DNA of 37,043 nucleotides, taken from Leptolyngbyaceae cyanobacterium C42_A2020_001 (GTDB taxonomy: Bacteria; Cyanobacteriota; Cyanobacteriia; Leptolyngbyales; Leptolyngbyaceae). The notes beneath the pieces were generated by a model that was given only the letters and a program-made list of their open reading frames with translations, was not told where the DNA came from and did no database searches. Positions 18,000 to 26,431 of the stretch are shown here, piece by piece (the stretch's first letter is position 1; the number at the start of each line of letters is the position of its first letter). The stretch is from positions 1-37,043 of the forward strand of contig JACYLN010000095.1 in assembly GCA_015272515.1 (NCBI GenBank). The letters run 5' to 3'. Position numbers and translations under genes: made by a program.

Positions 18000-18101
18000 T
18001 GGTCAGTCAGGATAGATTTGAGGGTTAGCTCAGAGCGACAAAACCCATTTGTAGGATGTTTTGAGTTTTGCAACTCCTCAAAAAAGTCTTGACTGACTAC
18101 T
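17998..18101. mobile_element. Probable MITE (about 100 bp) with imperfect terminal inverted repeats
   Basis: The left end AGTGGTCAGTCAGGA (17998-18012) is the near inverse of the right end TCTTGACTGACTACT (18087-18101), with two or three mismatches over 15 nt. Both tips abut TA, as expected for IS630/Tc1-type insertion. It encodes nothing. The left tip supplies the last two bases of the TAG stop of the upstream gene, so insertion may have changed that gene's end. Confidence 0.5.
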
Positions 18102-18124
18102 AGTAATCGCAATTTTGGTCTGAA

Positions 18125-18161
18125 CAACAGTTGTTTAGCATCTCTATCTAGACAACTGTTG
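18125..18161. repeat. Perfect 10-bp inverted repeat
   Basis: CAACAGTTGT at 18125-18134 and ACAACTGTTG at 18152-18161 are exact inverses with a 17-nt loop. Each arm is itself nearly palindromic (ACAAC-A-GTTGT), so it could be an operator for a dimeric regulator or a transcript hairpin. It lies about 170 nt before the 91-aa gene at 18329. Confidence 0.45.
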
Positions 18162-18170
18162 GATCTCCGA

Positions 18171-18234
18171 TCTTGTATGGTGTGTTCACTACTACGACTC
18201 CTCCTATCCTATAGGCAGATTTGTGGGAACACAC
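18171..18234. repeat. Dispersed hairpin repeat, copy 1
   Basis: The element starts TCTTGTATGGTGTGTTC and ends GGGAACACAC. The arms GTGTGTTC (18180-18187) and GAACACAC (18227-18234) pair perfectly. A relative at 35170-35233 has the same frame with compensated changes (GTGCGTTCC/GGAACGCAC), so the structure is conserved although the loop is not. Confidence 0.5.
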
Positions 18235-18328
18235 TACACTTGCATTCCTTGCAGCAAAGCGCCTTTACCAAGGATAGGTGTTTTCTCAAGTTAAGATGCA
18301 GAGGTAGGTTTGAAGTGAGGATAAGCCT

Positions 18329-18604
18329 ATGGCTGTGCGACAACCCCGATATAGCAAAGAGGAATTTGCTCGACGTGGCGATGAGATTTATGAAACTCAG
18401 GTGCGTTCACAGGTCGAAGAGGGCAATCACGGTAAAATTGTGGCGATCGATATTGAAACCGGAGCCTTTGAGGTCGCAGATGATTTGCTGGCAGCATCAA
18501 AACATCTCTTAGCACGATTGCCAGATGCTCAGACCTGGTTTGTTCGCATTGGGCATCCAGCCGTTGATCACTTTGGTGCGCGTAGTCTAAAAACAAAGCA
18601 ATGA
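18329..18604 (+). CDS. Conserved 91-aa protein, first gene of a two-gene module with a retropepsin-like protease (copy 1)
   Basis: 91 aa, not a family I can name. It is closely related to 33507-33782; shared phrases include RYSKEE, GKIVAIDIETG, FEV and VRIGH-AV-HFGA-S. The N-terminal 30 residues are charged and probably helical, and the middle has a strand-rich IVAIDIETGAFEV. No signal peptide or membrane segment is present. The stop overlaps the next start as ATGA (ATG 18601, TGA 18602-18604), so translation of the two genes is coupled. The sequence before the start (GAAGTGAGGATAAGCCT) resembles that of copy 2, so expression signals were copied too. The size, coupling and mobility are reminiscent of antitoxins, but no evidence here proves that role. 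Confidence 0.75.
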   Translation: MAVRQPRYSKEEFARRGDEIYETQVRSQVEEGNHGKIVAIDIETGAFEVADDLLAASKHLLARLPDAQTWFVRIGHPAVDHFGARSLKTKQ

Positions 18605-18969
18605 TGCAAGGGTGGGTGAATCAGAGTTGTAAGGCGATGTTGTCGATCGCGGTTAGAAATAATGCAACAACACAGATGATAGATGCTGTGATTGATACGG
18701 GGTTTTCTGGGTTTCTGACCTTGCCATCTGACGCTATCTCAACACTGGAACTCAGATGGCAAGGTCGAGATATTGCAACGTTAAGGGATGGAACTTCCTG
18801 CACGTTTGAGGTCTATCTTGGGCTTGTGATCTGGGATGGGCAATATCGTGAGGTTTACATCAATGAGTCAGAGACGGTTCCTCTGCTTGGGATGCGATTG
18901 TTACGAGGCTACGATTTGCGGATTCAGACCATTGAGGGTGGCATTGTGACGGTCGAAGCCTTGAAATAG
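18601..18969 (+). CDS. Clan AA aspartic protease (retropepsin-like), single domain
   Basis: 122 aa. The catalytic motif is AVIDTGFSGFLTLP with Asp32 in D-T-G. The second hallmark of the fold, a hydrophobic-hydrophobic-Gly, is VPLLGMRLL near residues 93-101, followed by the strand DLRIQTIEGG. Single-domain members act as homodimers, each chain giving one Asp. There is no signal peptide, so it is cytosolic. The start overlaps the stop of the 91-aa gene (ATGA). The same pair occurs at 33507-33853, but there the protease is reduced to its two ends. Its target is unknown; the 91-aa partner is an obvious candidate substrate or regulator. Confidence 0.75.
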   Translation: MMQGWVNQSCKAMLSIAVRNNATTQMIDAVIDTGFSGFLTLPSDAISTLELRWQGRDIATLRDGTSCTFEVYLGLVIWDGQYREVYINESETVPLLGMRLLRGYDLRIQTIEGGIVTVEALK

Positions 18970-19119
18970 AGCAACATGGTTGGGCGATCGCATCCTTATG
19001 CTCGAAATGCTTTCACTGCCTGGGAGCGAGATTCGATCGCGGCACATTCAGCGAGTCGAGCAATATTGATGCCACTAAGCTTAATGTCACAATGAGAACT
19101 GTTGCAGTAGGAGTTGGTT

Positions 19120-19947
19120 GTGAGCGGGCAGAATGCGATCGCGGTAAACAGAAAAGGTTCAGGTTCTCCACTCAGAACTTTGTGGGCAGACACGCTCACG
19201 GTATTTTGGGGAGATTGGTTAGATCTCAAGGTACGGTTGGTGCAAGTTGCCGCATCGGGGTTGATTTCCCCTTTGATCTACATTGTTGGGTTTGGGCTGG
19301 GATTGGGGAGTGCGCTCGACTCTGCCATGAAGCCCGCCGCCGGAGACAACTACTTACAGTTCATTTTGCCGGGTATGGTGGCACTGTCTTCGATGGTGAT
19401 TAGCTTTGGCGGTACCACGTTTTCCATTTGTGGCGATCGCCTGTTTACCAAAACCTTTGAAGAGTTGATGCTGATGCCGATCCATCCGCTGTCGCTACAC
19501 ATTGGCAAAATGCTAGCGGGGGTGGTGCGTGGGATGTTGACGGCTGGTTCTGTGATTCTCGTGGCGATTTTGTTTACGGGCAAAATCTGGAGCTTTTTGA
19601 ATCCGCTGTTCTTGCTGGTGTTGTTGCTGAACTGTGCGGTGTTTGCTGGGCTAGGTGTAATCGTGGGGCTAAACGTCAAATCGTTAGAAAGTGTCGGCAT
19701 CTACAACAACTTTGTGATTGTGCCGATGTCGTTTTTAGGGGCAACCTTCTTTGACCCAATGACGCTCCCGTTTGGTCTAAAAGTGATTGTTTATCTATTG
19801 CCACTCACCTATACCAGCATTGCCCTGCGAGCCGCTGCCTATTTGCCGTTGTCGCAGTTTCCCTGGTATTCGATTCCGATTTTGCTCATCGTTGCGATCG
19901 CCCTTTCTGCCGCTGGCGCTTACCAGTTTTCGCACCAGCAAGACTAA
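19120..19947 (+). CDS. ABC-2 type transporter permease
   Basis: 275 aa from GTG 19120, which has GGAG six nt upstream; a TTG at 19114 is in frame but too close to that site. Six hydrophobic segments are visible, with FWGDWLDLKVRL before the first. Other landmarks are YLQFILPGMVALSSM, the loop FEELMLMPIHPLSLHIGKML and the end PLTYTSIALRAA. This is the NodJ/DrrB-like ABC-2 permease pattern used for export of lipids, polysaccharides or drugs. No ATPase gene lies next to it in the window, so its partner must be elsewhere. The substrate is unknown. Confidence 0.87.
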   Translation: MSGQNAIAVNRKGSGSPLRTLWADTLTVFWGDWLDLKVRLVQVAASGLISPLIYIVGFGLGLGSALDSAMKPAAGDNYLQFILPGMVALSSMVISFGGTTFSICGDRLFTKTFEELMLMPIHPLSLHIGKMLAGVVRGMLTAGSVILVAILFTGKIWSFLNPLFLLVLLLNCAVFAGLGVIVGLNVKSLESVGIYNNFVIVPMSFLGATFFDPMTLPFGLKVIVYLLPLTYTSIALRAAAYLPLSQFPWYSIPILLIVAIALSAAGAYQFSHQQD

Positions 19948-20006
19948 GCCATCTGCAATAATTTGATTAGGCGATCAAGTCCCTTCGCTGCTGAGGATGA
20001 TGAACC

Positions 20007-20711
20007 ATGTCGCTTGCAAAAGATCTGGAATCGGTCAACGAAGGCTGGCGAGGGGATGAATGGGAAGCAATAACCTGCCCACCGACTGACCTCTACAGCG
20101 ATGAACCTCCATTGGAATCAGAATGGCATCTACGGCAAATCCTGTTACTGGTTGCTTGTTTGGAGTGGTTGTGGCGAGATCGCCAGGACTTCTACTGCGC
20201 TGGCAATCTCACGGTTTACTACAACGAAAGTCAGCTTAAAGTTCGAGATTTTCGCGGACCAGATTTTTTCGTGGTTCTGGACACAGTTCGGAAACCGCGC
20301 AAGAGCTGGGTCGTGTGGGATGAGGGCGGTAAGTATCCCAATGTGATTATTGAGTTGCTGTCCTCTACCACCGCGCGAGTGGATCGGGGCGAAAAGAAAG
20401 ACCTGTTTCAAAACACCTTCCGCACCCCTGAATACTTCTGGTTTGATCCGCAAACCGGCGCGGAATTTCGCGGCTTTCAACTGGTGAACGGTCACTATCA
20501 AGACATTCCACCGAATGAGCAGGGATGGCTGTGGAGCCAGCAATTAAACCTGTATTTGGGAGTGCTGGAGGGGCGTTTGCGGTTTTTTAGCCCAGAAGGT
20601 CAACTGATTCCCACACCTGAAGAAGTGGCGATCGCAGAACAACAACGAGCGGTTAAAGCAGAAGCACTTCTCGCCCGCTATCGCAAACAATTTGGAGAAT
20701 TGAGTGAATAG
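20007..20711 (+). CDS. Uma2-family (DUF820) putative endonuclease
   Basis: 234 aa. The Uma2 core is present: RGPDFFVVLD (first acid), NVIIELLSSTT (second acid), then the lysine and strand in EKKDLFQNTFRTPEYFWFDP. The tail is helical and charged (EEVAIAEQQRAVKAEALLARYRKQ), as in many cyanobacterial members. The fold is PD-(D/E)xK, but biological function has not been established for most of this hugely expanded cyanobacterial family. It is convergent with the receiver gene. It is one of three Uma2 loci in the window (with 10620-10904, truncated, and 30563-31141). Confidence 0.88.
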   Translation: MSLAKDLESVNEGWRGDEWEAITCPPTDLYSDEPPLESEWHLRQILLLVACLEWLWRDRQDFYCAGNLTVYYNESQLKVRDFRGPDFFVVLDTVRKPRKSWVVWDEGGKYPNVIIELLSSTTARVDRGEKKDLFQNTFRTPEYFWFDPQTGAEFRGFQLVNGHYQDIPPNEQGWLWSQQLNLYLGVLEGRLRFFSPEGQLIPTPEEVAIAEQQRAVKAEALLARYRKQFGELSE

Positions 20712-20797
20712 TACTTTTGTACGATAGAATAAACCTGAAGTCGTTGGGTTTGGGGTTCGGGTGAAGGGTGATTTGGTCAGAAAGTAGGTGGCGATCG

Positions 20798-21196
20798 CTA
20801 GTCTTGGGGCAACAATTTCAGGATTTGGTCGATAAATGCTTGGTGATCCACAATTGGCTTGCTGATGTAACCATCGGCTCCACTTTGGCGCAGAAAGTTT
20901 TCGCGATCGCCCTCCATCGCATGGGCCGTCACCAACACAATCGGCAAATGTGCAGTAACAGCATCACTCTTCAACATTTGCGTAATCTTGATCCCATCCA
21001 CCGATTTTCCTTGATACACACTGCGCGAAAGCGACACATCCATGAGAATAATGTCCACCTCTCCAGATTGGGCAATCTGAATCACCTCTTCCACATTCTC
21101 GGTGTGCTTCACCTCCAACCCGCCGCGTTTAGTCAGTATCTTGGAAAACACACGCGCATTGATCAAGTCATCTTCCACAATCAGAACGGTTTTCAT
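20798..21196 (-). CDS. Single-domain response regulator (receiver protein)
   Basis: 132 aa, all receiver domain. The acidic pair is in VEDD (E8-D10), the phosphoacceptor is D53 (ILMDVSL), the switch threonine is T90 (VLVTAHA) and the conserved lysine is K113 (ISKPI). No output domain is attached, so it acts by protein contact, like CheY or DivK. The phrase AHLPIVLVTAHAMEGDRENFL resembles DivK-type regulators. A good Shine-Dalgarno (AAGGA) lies 8 nt before ATG 21196. It is divergent from the topoisomerase gene at 21430. No histidine kinase is nearby, so its partner is unknown. Confidence 0.92.
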   Translation of the reverse strand: MKTVLIVEDDLINARVFSKILTKRGGLEVKHTENVEEVIQIAQSGEVDIILMDVSLSRSVYQGKSVDGIKITQMLKSDAVTAHLPIVLVTAHAMEGDRENFLRQSGADGYISKPIVDHQAFIDQILKLLPQD

Positions 21197-21429
21197 AAAG
21201 ATTTCCTTGTCCTGCGATCCAATAAAAATCTAAGTGTTTGTGCAATTAGACGCTTTCCTGAGAGATTAATAATGCTGAATTCCTTCGTTGGTGATGCTAA
21301 GTTTTATCTTCCACTGATTGAGGGTTCTTGAAAATCCACAATGGACAGCAACAGACTGACATTATGCTATTGGTGTCATTCTAGATTACCCAACCTCCGC
21401 GAGAAGTCAGAAATTAGGAAACAAGACTC

Positions 21430-24027
21430 ATGGCTAGACAGCTAAATGTGTTCTCTGGTGGACAAGTCATCGCCACTGCGCTGCACACCGAAATGCAGCA
21501 GTCTTACCTCGAATATGCCATGAGCGTCATCGTTGGGCGTGCCCTGCCCGATGTGCGAGATGGACTCAAACCAGTGCATCGCCGCATTTTGTACGCCATG
21601 CACGAGTTAGGGTTAACCCCCGATCGCCCGTTCCGCAAATGCGCTCGTGTGGTAGGGGATGTGTTGGGGAAATACCACCCTCACGGCGACCAAGCAGTGT
21701 ACGACGCGCTGGTGCGAATGGTGCAGGATTTTTCTAGCCGCTATCCACTGCTGGCCGGGCATGGCAACTTTGGTTCAGTGGATGACGATCCGCCTGCCGC
21801 CATGCGATACACCGAAACGCGGCTCGCTGCAGTTGGCAACGAGGCACTCCTCAGTGAAATTGGTGATGCCACGGTTGATTTTGTCGGGAACTTTGATAAT
21901 TCTCAGCAAGAACCAACGGTTTTACCTGCCCAATTGCCAACCCTGCTGCTAAACGGTAGTTCGGGCATTGCCGTGGGCATGGCAACTAACATTCCGCCCC
22001 ATAACCTGAATGAGGTCGTAGATGGGTTGATTGCCCTGATCGACCATCCCACTTTGCCGGATGAAAAGTTGATTGAGTTGATTCCGGGACCAGACTTTCC
22101 CACGGGCGGTGAGATTATTGACACGCGCGGCATTTGGGAAGCATACACCACAGGTAGGGGCAGCATTCCGGTGCGGGGTGTCGCCCAGATTGAAGAAATT
22201 CAGACTGGACGGGGGCGGCATCGACGCACAGCGATTGTGGTGACGGAACTGCCCTTTCAAGTGAACAAAGCTGGCTGGATTGAGAAAGTGGCGGAGTTGG
22301 TGTCGCTGGGGCGGATTGATGGCATTTCCGATCTGCGGGATGAGAGCGATCGCGACGGCATTCGAGTTGTGATTGAGCTTAAGCGAGAAGCGAATCCGCA
22401 AAAGGTGCTGAGTTTCCTGTATAAGCAAACCGCCCTGCAAAACAATTTTGGCGTGATTATGCTGGCGCTGGATAACGGGTTGCCACGTCAGATGCCGTTG
22501 CGTGATTTGCTCCAGCGGTTTTTAGATTTTCGGGAAGAAACCCTGACTCGGCGCTATCGCCATGAGTTTAATCAGGCAGAAAACCGCCGTCACATCGTAG
22601 AAGGCTTGCTGATTGCGCTGGAAAACCTGGACGACATCATCGACATTTTGCGAAATGCGCCGGATGGCAGCACGGCAAAGATGCAATTTCAGGAGGAGTT
22701 TGAACTCAGCGATCGTCAGTCGGATGCAATTCTTGCCATGCCAATGCGCCGCCTTACAGGGGTAGAGCGAGAAAATCTGCAAACTGAGTTTGATGAACTG
22801 ACAACGCGGATGGGGGAATTGCAAAAGCTGCTGAACGATCGCCGCGAATTACTGAAAGCACTCAAGAAAGATTTGCGATCGCTGAAAAAGCAGTTTGGTG
22901 ATCAACGGCGCACGAAGATTTTGGCAAACGCTAACCAGCATATAAGCAATGGGCAGGAGGCAGGAGGCAGGAGCGAGGAGACAGGAGGGAACGGGGAAGC
23001 GGTTGCGTATCCGGTGCTGTTTGAAGAGGAACCAGAGCCAGAAGAGGAAACGGTGCTGGAGCTGACTCAACGCGGATATGCTCGCCGCCTGACGCTTAAA
23101 TCGTTTCAACGCCAAGTGAAGACTCGCGAGGAAGTGACGGCGGTTCCAGCGGTCGTAGAAGATTTTCCGATTCAAACTCATCGCACCACTACCGGCAAAG
23201 CGATCGTTGTTCTCACCCGGAGTGGCAAAGCCTATTCAGTGCGGGTGGCAGAAGTGCCACAGGGGTCGGCGCGATCGAAAGGTGCACCGCTGATTGCGCT
23301 CTTGCCCCCAGCCGCCCAGAGCGATCCGGATGGGATTGTCGGTAGCCTGGTGATGCCGGATGATCCCACCGATCAATTTCTGCTGATCCTGACCCAGCAA
23401 GGACGGGTGAAGCGCTTGCCATTAGAGGATTTTGTGGATCTGACCGGACGTGGACTGACTGCTCTCAAACTCAAAGAAGACGACCAAATTATTCAAATGA
23501 CATTGGCTGAAGTGGGTGATCAACTGGTGGTTGCTACCTCTAGCGGGCGGATGCTGCGGGTGGAAGTGAACGATGAGCAATTGCCAATCCAGAGCCGCAC
23601 AGCCCAGGGGCAACTGGTGATGCGGCTGGGTAAGAAAGAGCAACTGGTAGGCTGTACTGCCATTTCCCTGGGTGGGGTGCTGCTGATTGTGACGGAAAAG
23701 GGTTATGCCAAGCGAATGCCAGTTGCCACAATGCGCCAGTCTAACCTGGGAGATCTGGGTGCCAATGGAATTCAGTTTGCTACCAAGACGGATGCTCTGG
23801 TGGGACTTGTGGGGTTACGTCCAGAGCAGGAGGTGGTGTTAGTGACGAATCACGATCGCCTCATGCGCCCCACCCTCAGCACCATCCCAATGGAAGGGCG
23901 AGATACCACGGGCGATCGCATTCTGAAATTGGAGAAGGATGAAAAAGTCGCTGATGTGTTGGTACTGTGCGATCGTTCAACCAAAGAAAACAGCGATGAT
24001 CTCAATGATGCTGATGGAGATACTTAG
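21430..24027 (+). CDS. gyrA: Type IIA topoisomerase subunit A (GyrA/ParC-type)
   Basis: 865 aa. The breakage-reunion domain has the catalytic Y127 in [10 protein letters not shown], and [19 protein letters not shown] at the N-terminus. The protein cuts and rejoins DNA and needs a GyrB/ParE partner, which is not here. Cyanobacteria often have two such subunits. The beginning [20 protein letters not shown] resembles, from memory, the second (sll1941-like) type rather than the main GyrA. In the C-terminal propeller the expected GyrA box (QRRGGKG) is replaced by [11 protein letters not shown], which suggests weak DNA wrapping and a decatenase-like role; this is inference. The linker at about residues 507-535 contains a heptanucleotide-repeat insert. 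The stop overlaps the next start (TAGTG), giving a likely operon with the MFS gene and ispD. Confidence 0.9.
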   Translation: MARQLNVFSGGQVIATALHTEMQQSYLEYAMSVIVGRALPDVRDGLKPVHRRILYAMHELGLTPDRPFRKCARVVGDVLGKYHPHGDQAVYDALVRMVQDFSSRYPLLAGHGNFGSVDDDPPAAMRYTETRLAAVGNEALLSEIGDATVDFVGNFDNSQQEPTVLPAQLPTLLLNGSSGIAVGMATNIPPHNLNEVVDGLIALIDHPTLPDEKLIELIPGPDFPTGGEIIDTRGIWEAYTTGRGSIPVRGVAQIEEIQTGRGRHRRTAIVVTELPFQVNKAGWIEKVAELVSLGRIDGISDLRDESDRDGIRVVIELKREANPQKVLSFLYKQTALQNNFGVIMLALDNGLPRQMPLRDLLQRFLDFREETLTRRYRHEFNQAENRRHIVEGLLIALENLDDIIDILRNAPDGSTAKMQFQEEFELSDRQSDAILAMPMRRLTGVERENLQTEFDELTTRMGELQKLLNDRRELLKALKKDLRSLKKQFGDQRRTKILANANQHISNGQEAGGRSEETGGNGEAVAYPVLFEEEPEPEEETVLELTQRGYARRLTLKSFQRQVKTREEVTAVPAVVEDFPIQTHRTTTGKAIVVLTRSGKAYSVRVAEVPQGSARSKGAPLIALLPPAAQSDPDGIVGSLVMPDDPTDQFLLILTQQGRVKRLPLEDFVDLTGRGLTALKLKEDDQIIQMTLAEVGDQLVVATSSGRMLRVEVNDEQLPIQSRTAQGQLVMRLGKKEQLVGCTAISLGGVLLIVTEKGYAKRMPVATMRQSNLGDLGANGIQFATKTDALVGLVGLRPEQEVVLVTNHDRLMRPTLSTIPMEGRDTTGDRILKLEKDEKVADVLVLCDRSTKENSDDLNDADGDT
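22953..22987 (+). repeat. Short tandem heptamer repeat inside the topoisomerase linker
   Basis: Five 7-nt units run head to tail: GCAGGAG three times, then CGAGGAG and ACAGGAG. They encode the low-complexity stretch [12 protein letters not shown] between the breakage-reunion domain and the C-terminal propeller. Heptamer repeats of this composition are usually intergenic in cyanobacteria. In a coding frame, only gains or losses of three units keep the frame. Confidence 0.75.
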
Positions 24028-25244
24028 TGCAGAAACCCTCTCTTCCGTTCCAGTTCTGGATTCTGGCACTAATCGCCTTTATCAACTCGGTAAGCTTCAC
24101 AGCTATCATTCCCCTCCTCTATCCCTACGCCAAACTGTTTGGGTTGAGCGATTTTCAAGCTAGTTTGCTCACTACTGCCTACGCTGTTTCGCAGTTCATT
24201 GGTACTCCCATTCTGGGCAGACTCTCCGACTTTCTGGGACGTAAACCGCTGCTGCTGGTGAGCTTGCTGGGAACCACCGTTGCGGGGTTAATCGCCAGCC
24301 TCACACCCTATGCCTGGCTGCTCTATGCCTCGCGAGTGCTGGATGGCGTGACCGGCGGCAATATTTCCATTGCCAGAGCCGTGATTAGTGATATGACTCC
24401 GCCAGACAAACGCCCCAGAGCTTTTGGAATTTTTGATGCGATGTTTCGGTTGGGCTTCGTGGCGGGTCCCAGTCTCAGCTATTTGGCACAGACGATTCCG
24501 CCTTTTCCGGGGGTGTCGCGCCTGGGCATGGGCTTTTTGGTCGCGGCGGGGATGGCGTTGATTGCTACCATACTGACGCTGTTCTTTTTACCAGAAACGC
24601 TGACAACCAAACAAGATTTTCATCTCAGTTGGCGGGATTTTGGCTTAGTGAGGGTGTTTCAATCTGCAACTCGCCCAACGCTAGGACCATTATTTTTGCT
24701 CACCTTCTTCAGTGGCTTTACGTTTACCATTTTCACCTTTGCCTTCCAGCCCTTTTTTCTGAATGTGCTCCAGCAAACTCCTAAAACGCTGGCGATTGTG
24801 TTTGCGATGTTTGGCATGTTGGGTTTTGTGGCGCAGGTTTTCTGGCTGGAGCCGTTGACGAACCGATTCAAGCTGGTGGATATTCTGGCGATCGCGATTC
24901 TGGTGCGGGGCATTCTGTTTCTGCTGCTTCCCACTTTTCCCACCCTGCCTGCATTTTTAGCAATTGGTGTTTTCTTTGGCATTGCGAACGCCTATCCCTT
25001 ACCGCTAATTAATTCCCTCCTGTCGCTCAATAGCAGCGATCGCGAACAGGGCGAAGTGTTTGGTATCAACGCTTCTTACTTGAGCATGTCCAATGCCTTT
25101 GGTCCGGCGACGGCTGGGATGCTGGTTGAATTTGGCTACAAAGCGCCCTTCTGGATTACGGGAGTCCTTACCATCCTGACTGCCTGGTTTGCTTACCGTC
25201 TCAAAACAGGGTTAGAGGTTGCAGCGGAAACTAAATCAGGATGA
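24027..25244 (+). CDS. MFS transporter
   Basis: 405 aa with about 12 hydrophobic segments. The MFS motif A is GRLSDFLGRKPLLL between helices two and three, and the phrase ASRVLDGVTGGNISIARAVISD in helix four and five matches the drug:H+ antiporter (TetA-like) branch. It probably exports a small molecule with proton exchange across the cytoplasmic membrane; the substrate is unknown. The start GTG overlaps the topoisomerase stop (TAGTG), so the two are coupled in translation. ispD follows after 46 nt. Confidence 0.9.
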   Translation: MQKPSLPFQFWILALIAFINSVSFTAIIPLLYPYAKLFGLSDFQASLLTTAYAVSQFIGTPILGRLSDFLGRKPLLLVSLLGTTVAGLIASLTPYAWLLYASRVLDGVTGGNISIARAVISDMTPPDKRPRAFGIFDAMFRLGFVAGPSLSYLAQTIPPFPGVSRLGMGFLVAAGMALIATILTLFFLPETLTTKQDFHLSWRDFGLVRVFQSATRPTLGPLFLLTFFSGFTFTIFTFAFQPFFLNVLQQTPKTLAIVFAMFGMLGFVAQVFWLEPLTNRFKLVDILAIAILVRGILFLLLPTFPTLPAFLAIGVFFGIANAYPLPLINSLLSLNSSDREQGEVFGINASYLSMSNAFGPATAGMLVEFGYKAPFWITGVLTILTAWFAYRLKTGLEVAAETKSG

Positions 25245-25290
25245 CGCTCGACTTGCAATAATAGAAAGAATTTGTCTATCGAGGAACATT

Positions 25291-25989
25291 GTGTACCTAC
25301 TCATTCCGGCTGCGGGATCTGGGCGACGCATGGGCAGCAGTCGCAACAAACTGTTGTTGCCGTTATTGGGCAGACCGCTGCTTGCCTGGACGCTGTTAGC
25401 AGCGAAATCATCACCATCGATTCGCTGGGTTGGGGTGATTGGTCAGCCGGATGATTTTCAGGATTTCAAAGAAATCATTCAGAGTGTGGGCATGACTAAA
25501 ATGGTTCACCTCATCCCCGGCGGGACGACCCGTCAGGAATCGGTCTTCAACGGGCTGCAAGGCTTACCAGCCGTGGCGAGCCGGGTTCTGATTCATGATG
25601 GGGCGCGATGTTTAGCCACGCCTGCTCTGTTTGAGCGCTGTACCCAGGAATTAGCGACCTGTTCCGGCTTAATTGCAGCAATTCCTGTGAAAGACACGAT
25701 CAAAGTGGTGGAGCCGACGACCAAAATCATCACCAGTACGCCCGATCGCCGCAACCTGTGGGCAGCCCAAACACCACAAGGGTTTGAAGTGGATATTTTG
25801 ACGCGCTGCCATGGGCAAGGGGTCGAGAACAAATGGGAAGCGACGGATGATGCCATGTTGTTTGAGCGCTGTGGCTTCCCGGTCAAAATTGTGGCAGGGG
25901 AGGAAACGAATCTGAAAGTGACCACACCCGTAGATCTGGCGATCGCTGAGTTCATCCTGCGGCAGCGGGCAAAGGAAGTCAGTCAATAG
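25291..25989 (+). CDS. ispD: 2-C-methyl-D-erythritol 4-phosphate cytidylyltransferase
   Basis: 232 aa from GTG 25291, which has GAGG six nt upstream and gives the family's usual start (VYLLIPAAGSGRRMG); the frame is open to 25219 but the extra residues overlap the MFS gene. The enzyme joins MEP and CTP to make CDP-ME in the plastid-type isoprenoid pathway. The nucleotide loop is AAGSGRRMG with the following NKLLLPLLGRP. GGTTRQESVFNGL, VLIHDGARC, AIPVKDTIK, RNLWAAQTPQGF and ATDDAMLFE are all present, and ETNLKVTTPVDL closes the domain. Isoprenoids feed carotenoid, chlorophyll and quinone synthesis. It is probably co-transcribed with the MFS and topoisomerase genes. Confidence 0.95.
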   Translation: MYLLIPAAGSGRRMGSSRNKLLLPLLGRPLLAWTLLAAKSSPSIRWVGVIGQPDDFQDFKEIIQSVGMTKMVHLIPGGTTRQESVFNGLQGLPAVASRVLIHDGARCLATPALFERCTQELATCSGLIAAIPVKDTIKVVEPTTKIITSTPDRRNLWAAQTPQGFEVDILTRCHGQGVENKWEATDDAMLFERCGFPVKIVAGEETNLKVTTPVDLAIAEFILRQRAKEVSQ

Positions 25990-26004
25990 AAGTCAAACAT
26001 GTAG

Positions 26005-26026
26005 GGGCAGGGTTTTATCCCTGCCC
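26005..26026. terminator. Hairpin between convergent ispD and secreted-protein genes
   Basis: GGGCAGGG (26005-26012) and CCCTGCCC (26019-26026) form a perfect 8-bp stem with loop TTTTAT. It lies in the 53-nt gap between two converging genes and can serve both. No strong U-run is seen on either side. The motif GGGGCAGGGTTTTATCCCTG is, from memory, a common dispersed repeat in cyanobacteria. Confidence 0.55.
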
Positions 26027-26042
26027 AGGAGTTGGAAGAGAA

Positions 26043-26423
26043 TCAGGTCTGCCACGTGCCACGTTCGTTGAGGATGAGTTTTTGCCCTTGATACACGCGC
26101 AGAGTTCCATCCTCCGTTACCAGATAGCGATACACTCCATTGCGAAATTCATAGCCTAGAAAGCGGCAGGGAGTCACGCCATCCTGGCACAGCGTATGCA
26201 GGGTTTTGCCGCGTAGGCGGATGGATTCACCTGTTCGACGGTTTCTGCCAACATAGGTCACGTCATTGCACGTCACAGAACCTTCGGCACAGTTGCGCGT
26301 CACGGTGACTCGAAAGTTGCGGGTTTGCAGAGTTTCGGCGATCGCTGCCTGGATGGTTAAAAGCGTTAAAGTGGCAGTTAACAGTGCGGTGGTCAAACTG
26401 GATGAAAACGGAACTTTTTTCAT
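26043..26423 (-). CDS. Small secreted protein, YcgJ-like, unknown function
   Basis: 126 aa from ATG 26423; an in-frame TTG at 26432 is less likely. The N-terminus MKKVPFSSSL followed by a Leu/Thr/Ala core and AIAET reads as a Sec signal peptide cut near residue 30. The mature part has four cysteines (RNCAEGSVTCND and LCQDGVTPCRF), fitting two disulfides in the periplasm, and ends TLRVYQGQKLILNERG. That pattern resembles the proteobacterial YcgJ group, whose function is unknown. The start codon is only 8 nt from the start of the divergent hydrolase gene, so the promoters must lie within each other's coding regions. Confidence 0.7.
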   Translation of the reverse strand: MKKVPFSSSLTTALLTATLTLLTIQAAIAETLQTRNFRVTVTRNCAEGSVTCNDVTYVGRNRRTGESIRLRGKTLHTLCQDGVTPCRFLGYEFRNGVYRYLVTEDGTLRVYQGQKLILNERGTWQT

Positions 26424-26431
26424 AAACGTCA

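Noticed and set aside
18159-18512. 117-codon ORF overlapping the 91-aa gene
   Set aside because: Out of frame with the conserved 91-aa gene, which is supported by a second copy.
18996-19229. Reverse ORF with a helical C-terminus (ARLAECAAIESRSQAVKAF)
   Set aside because: It overlaps the start of the permease and only the last 27 residues look protein-like; possibly a remnant, but not supportable.
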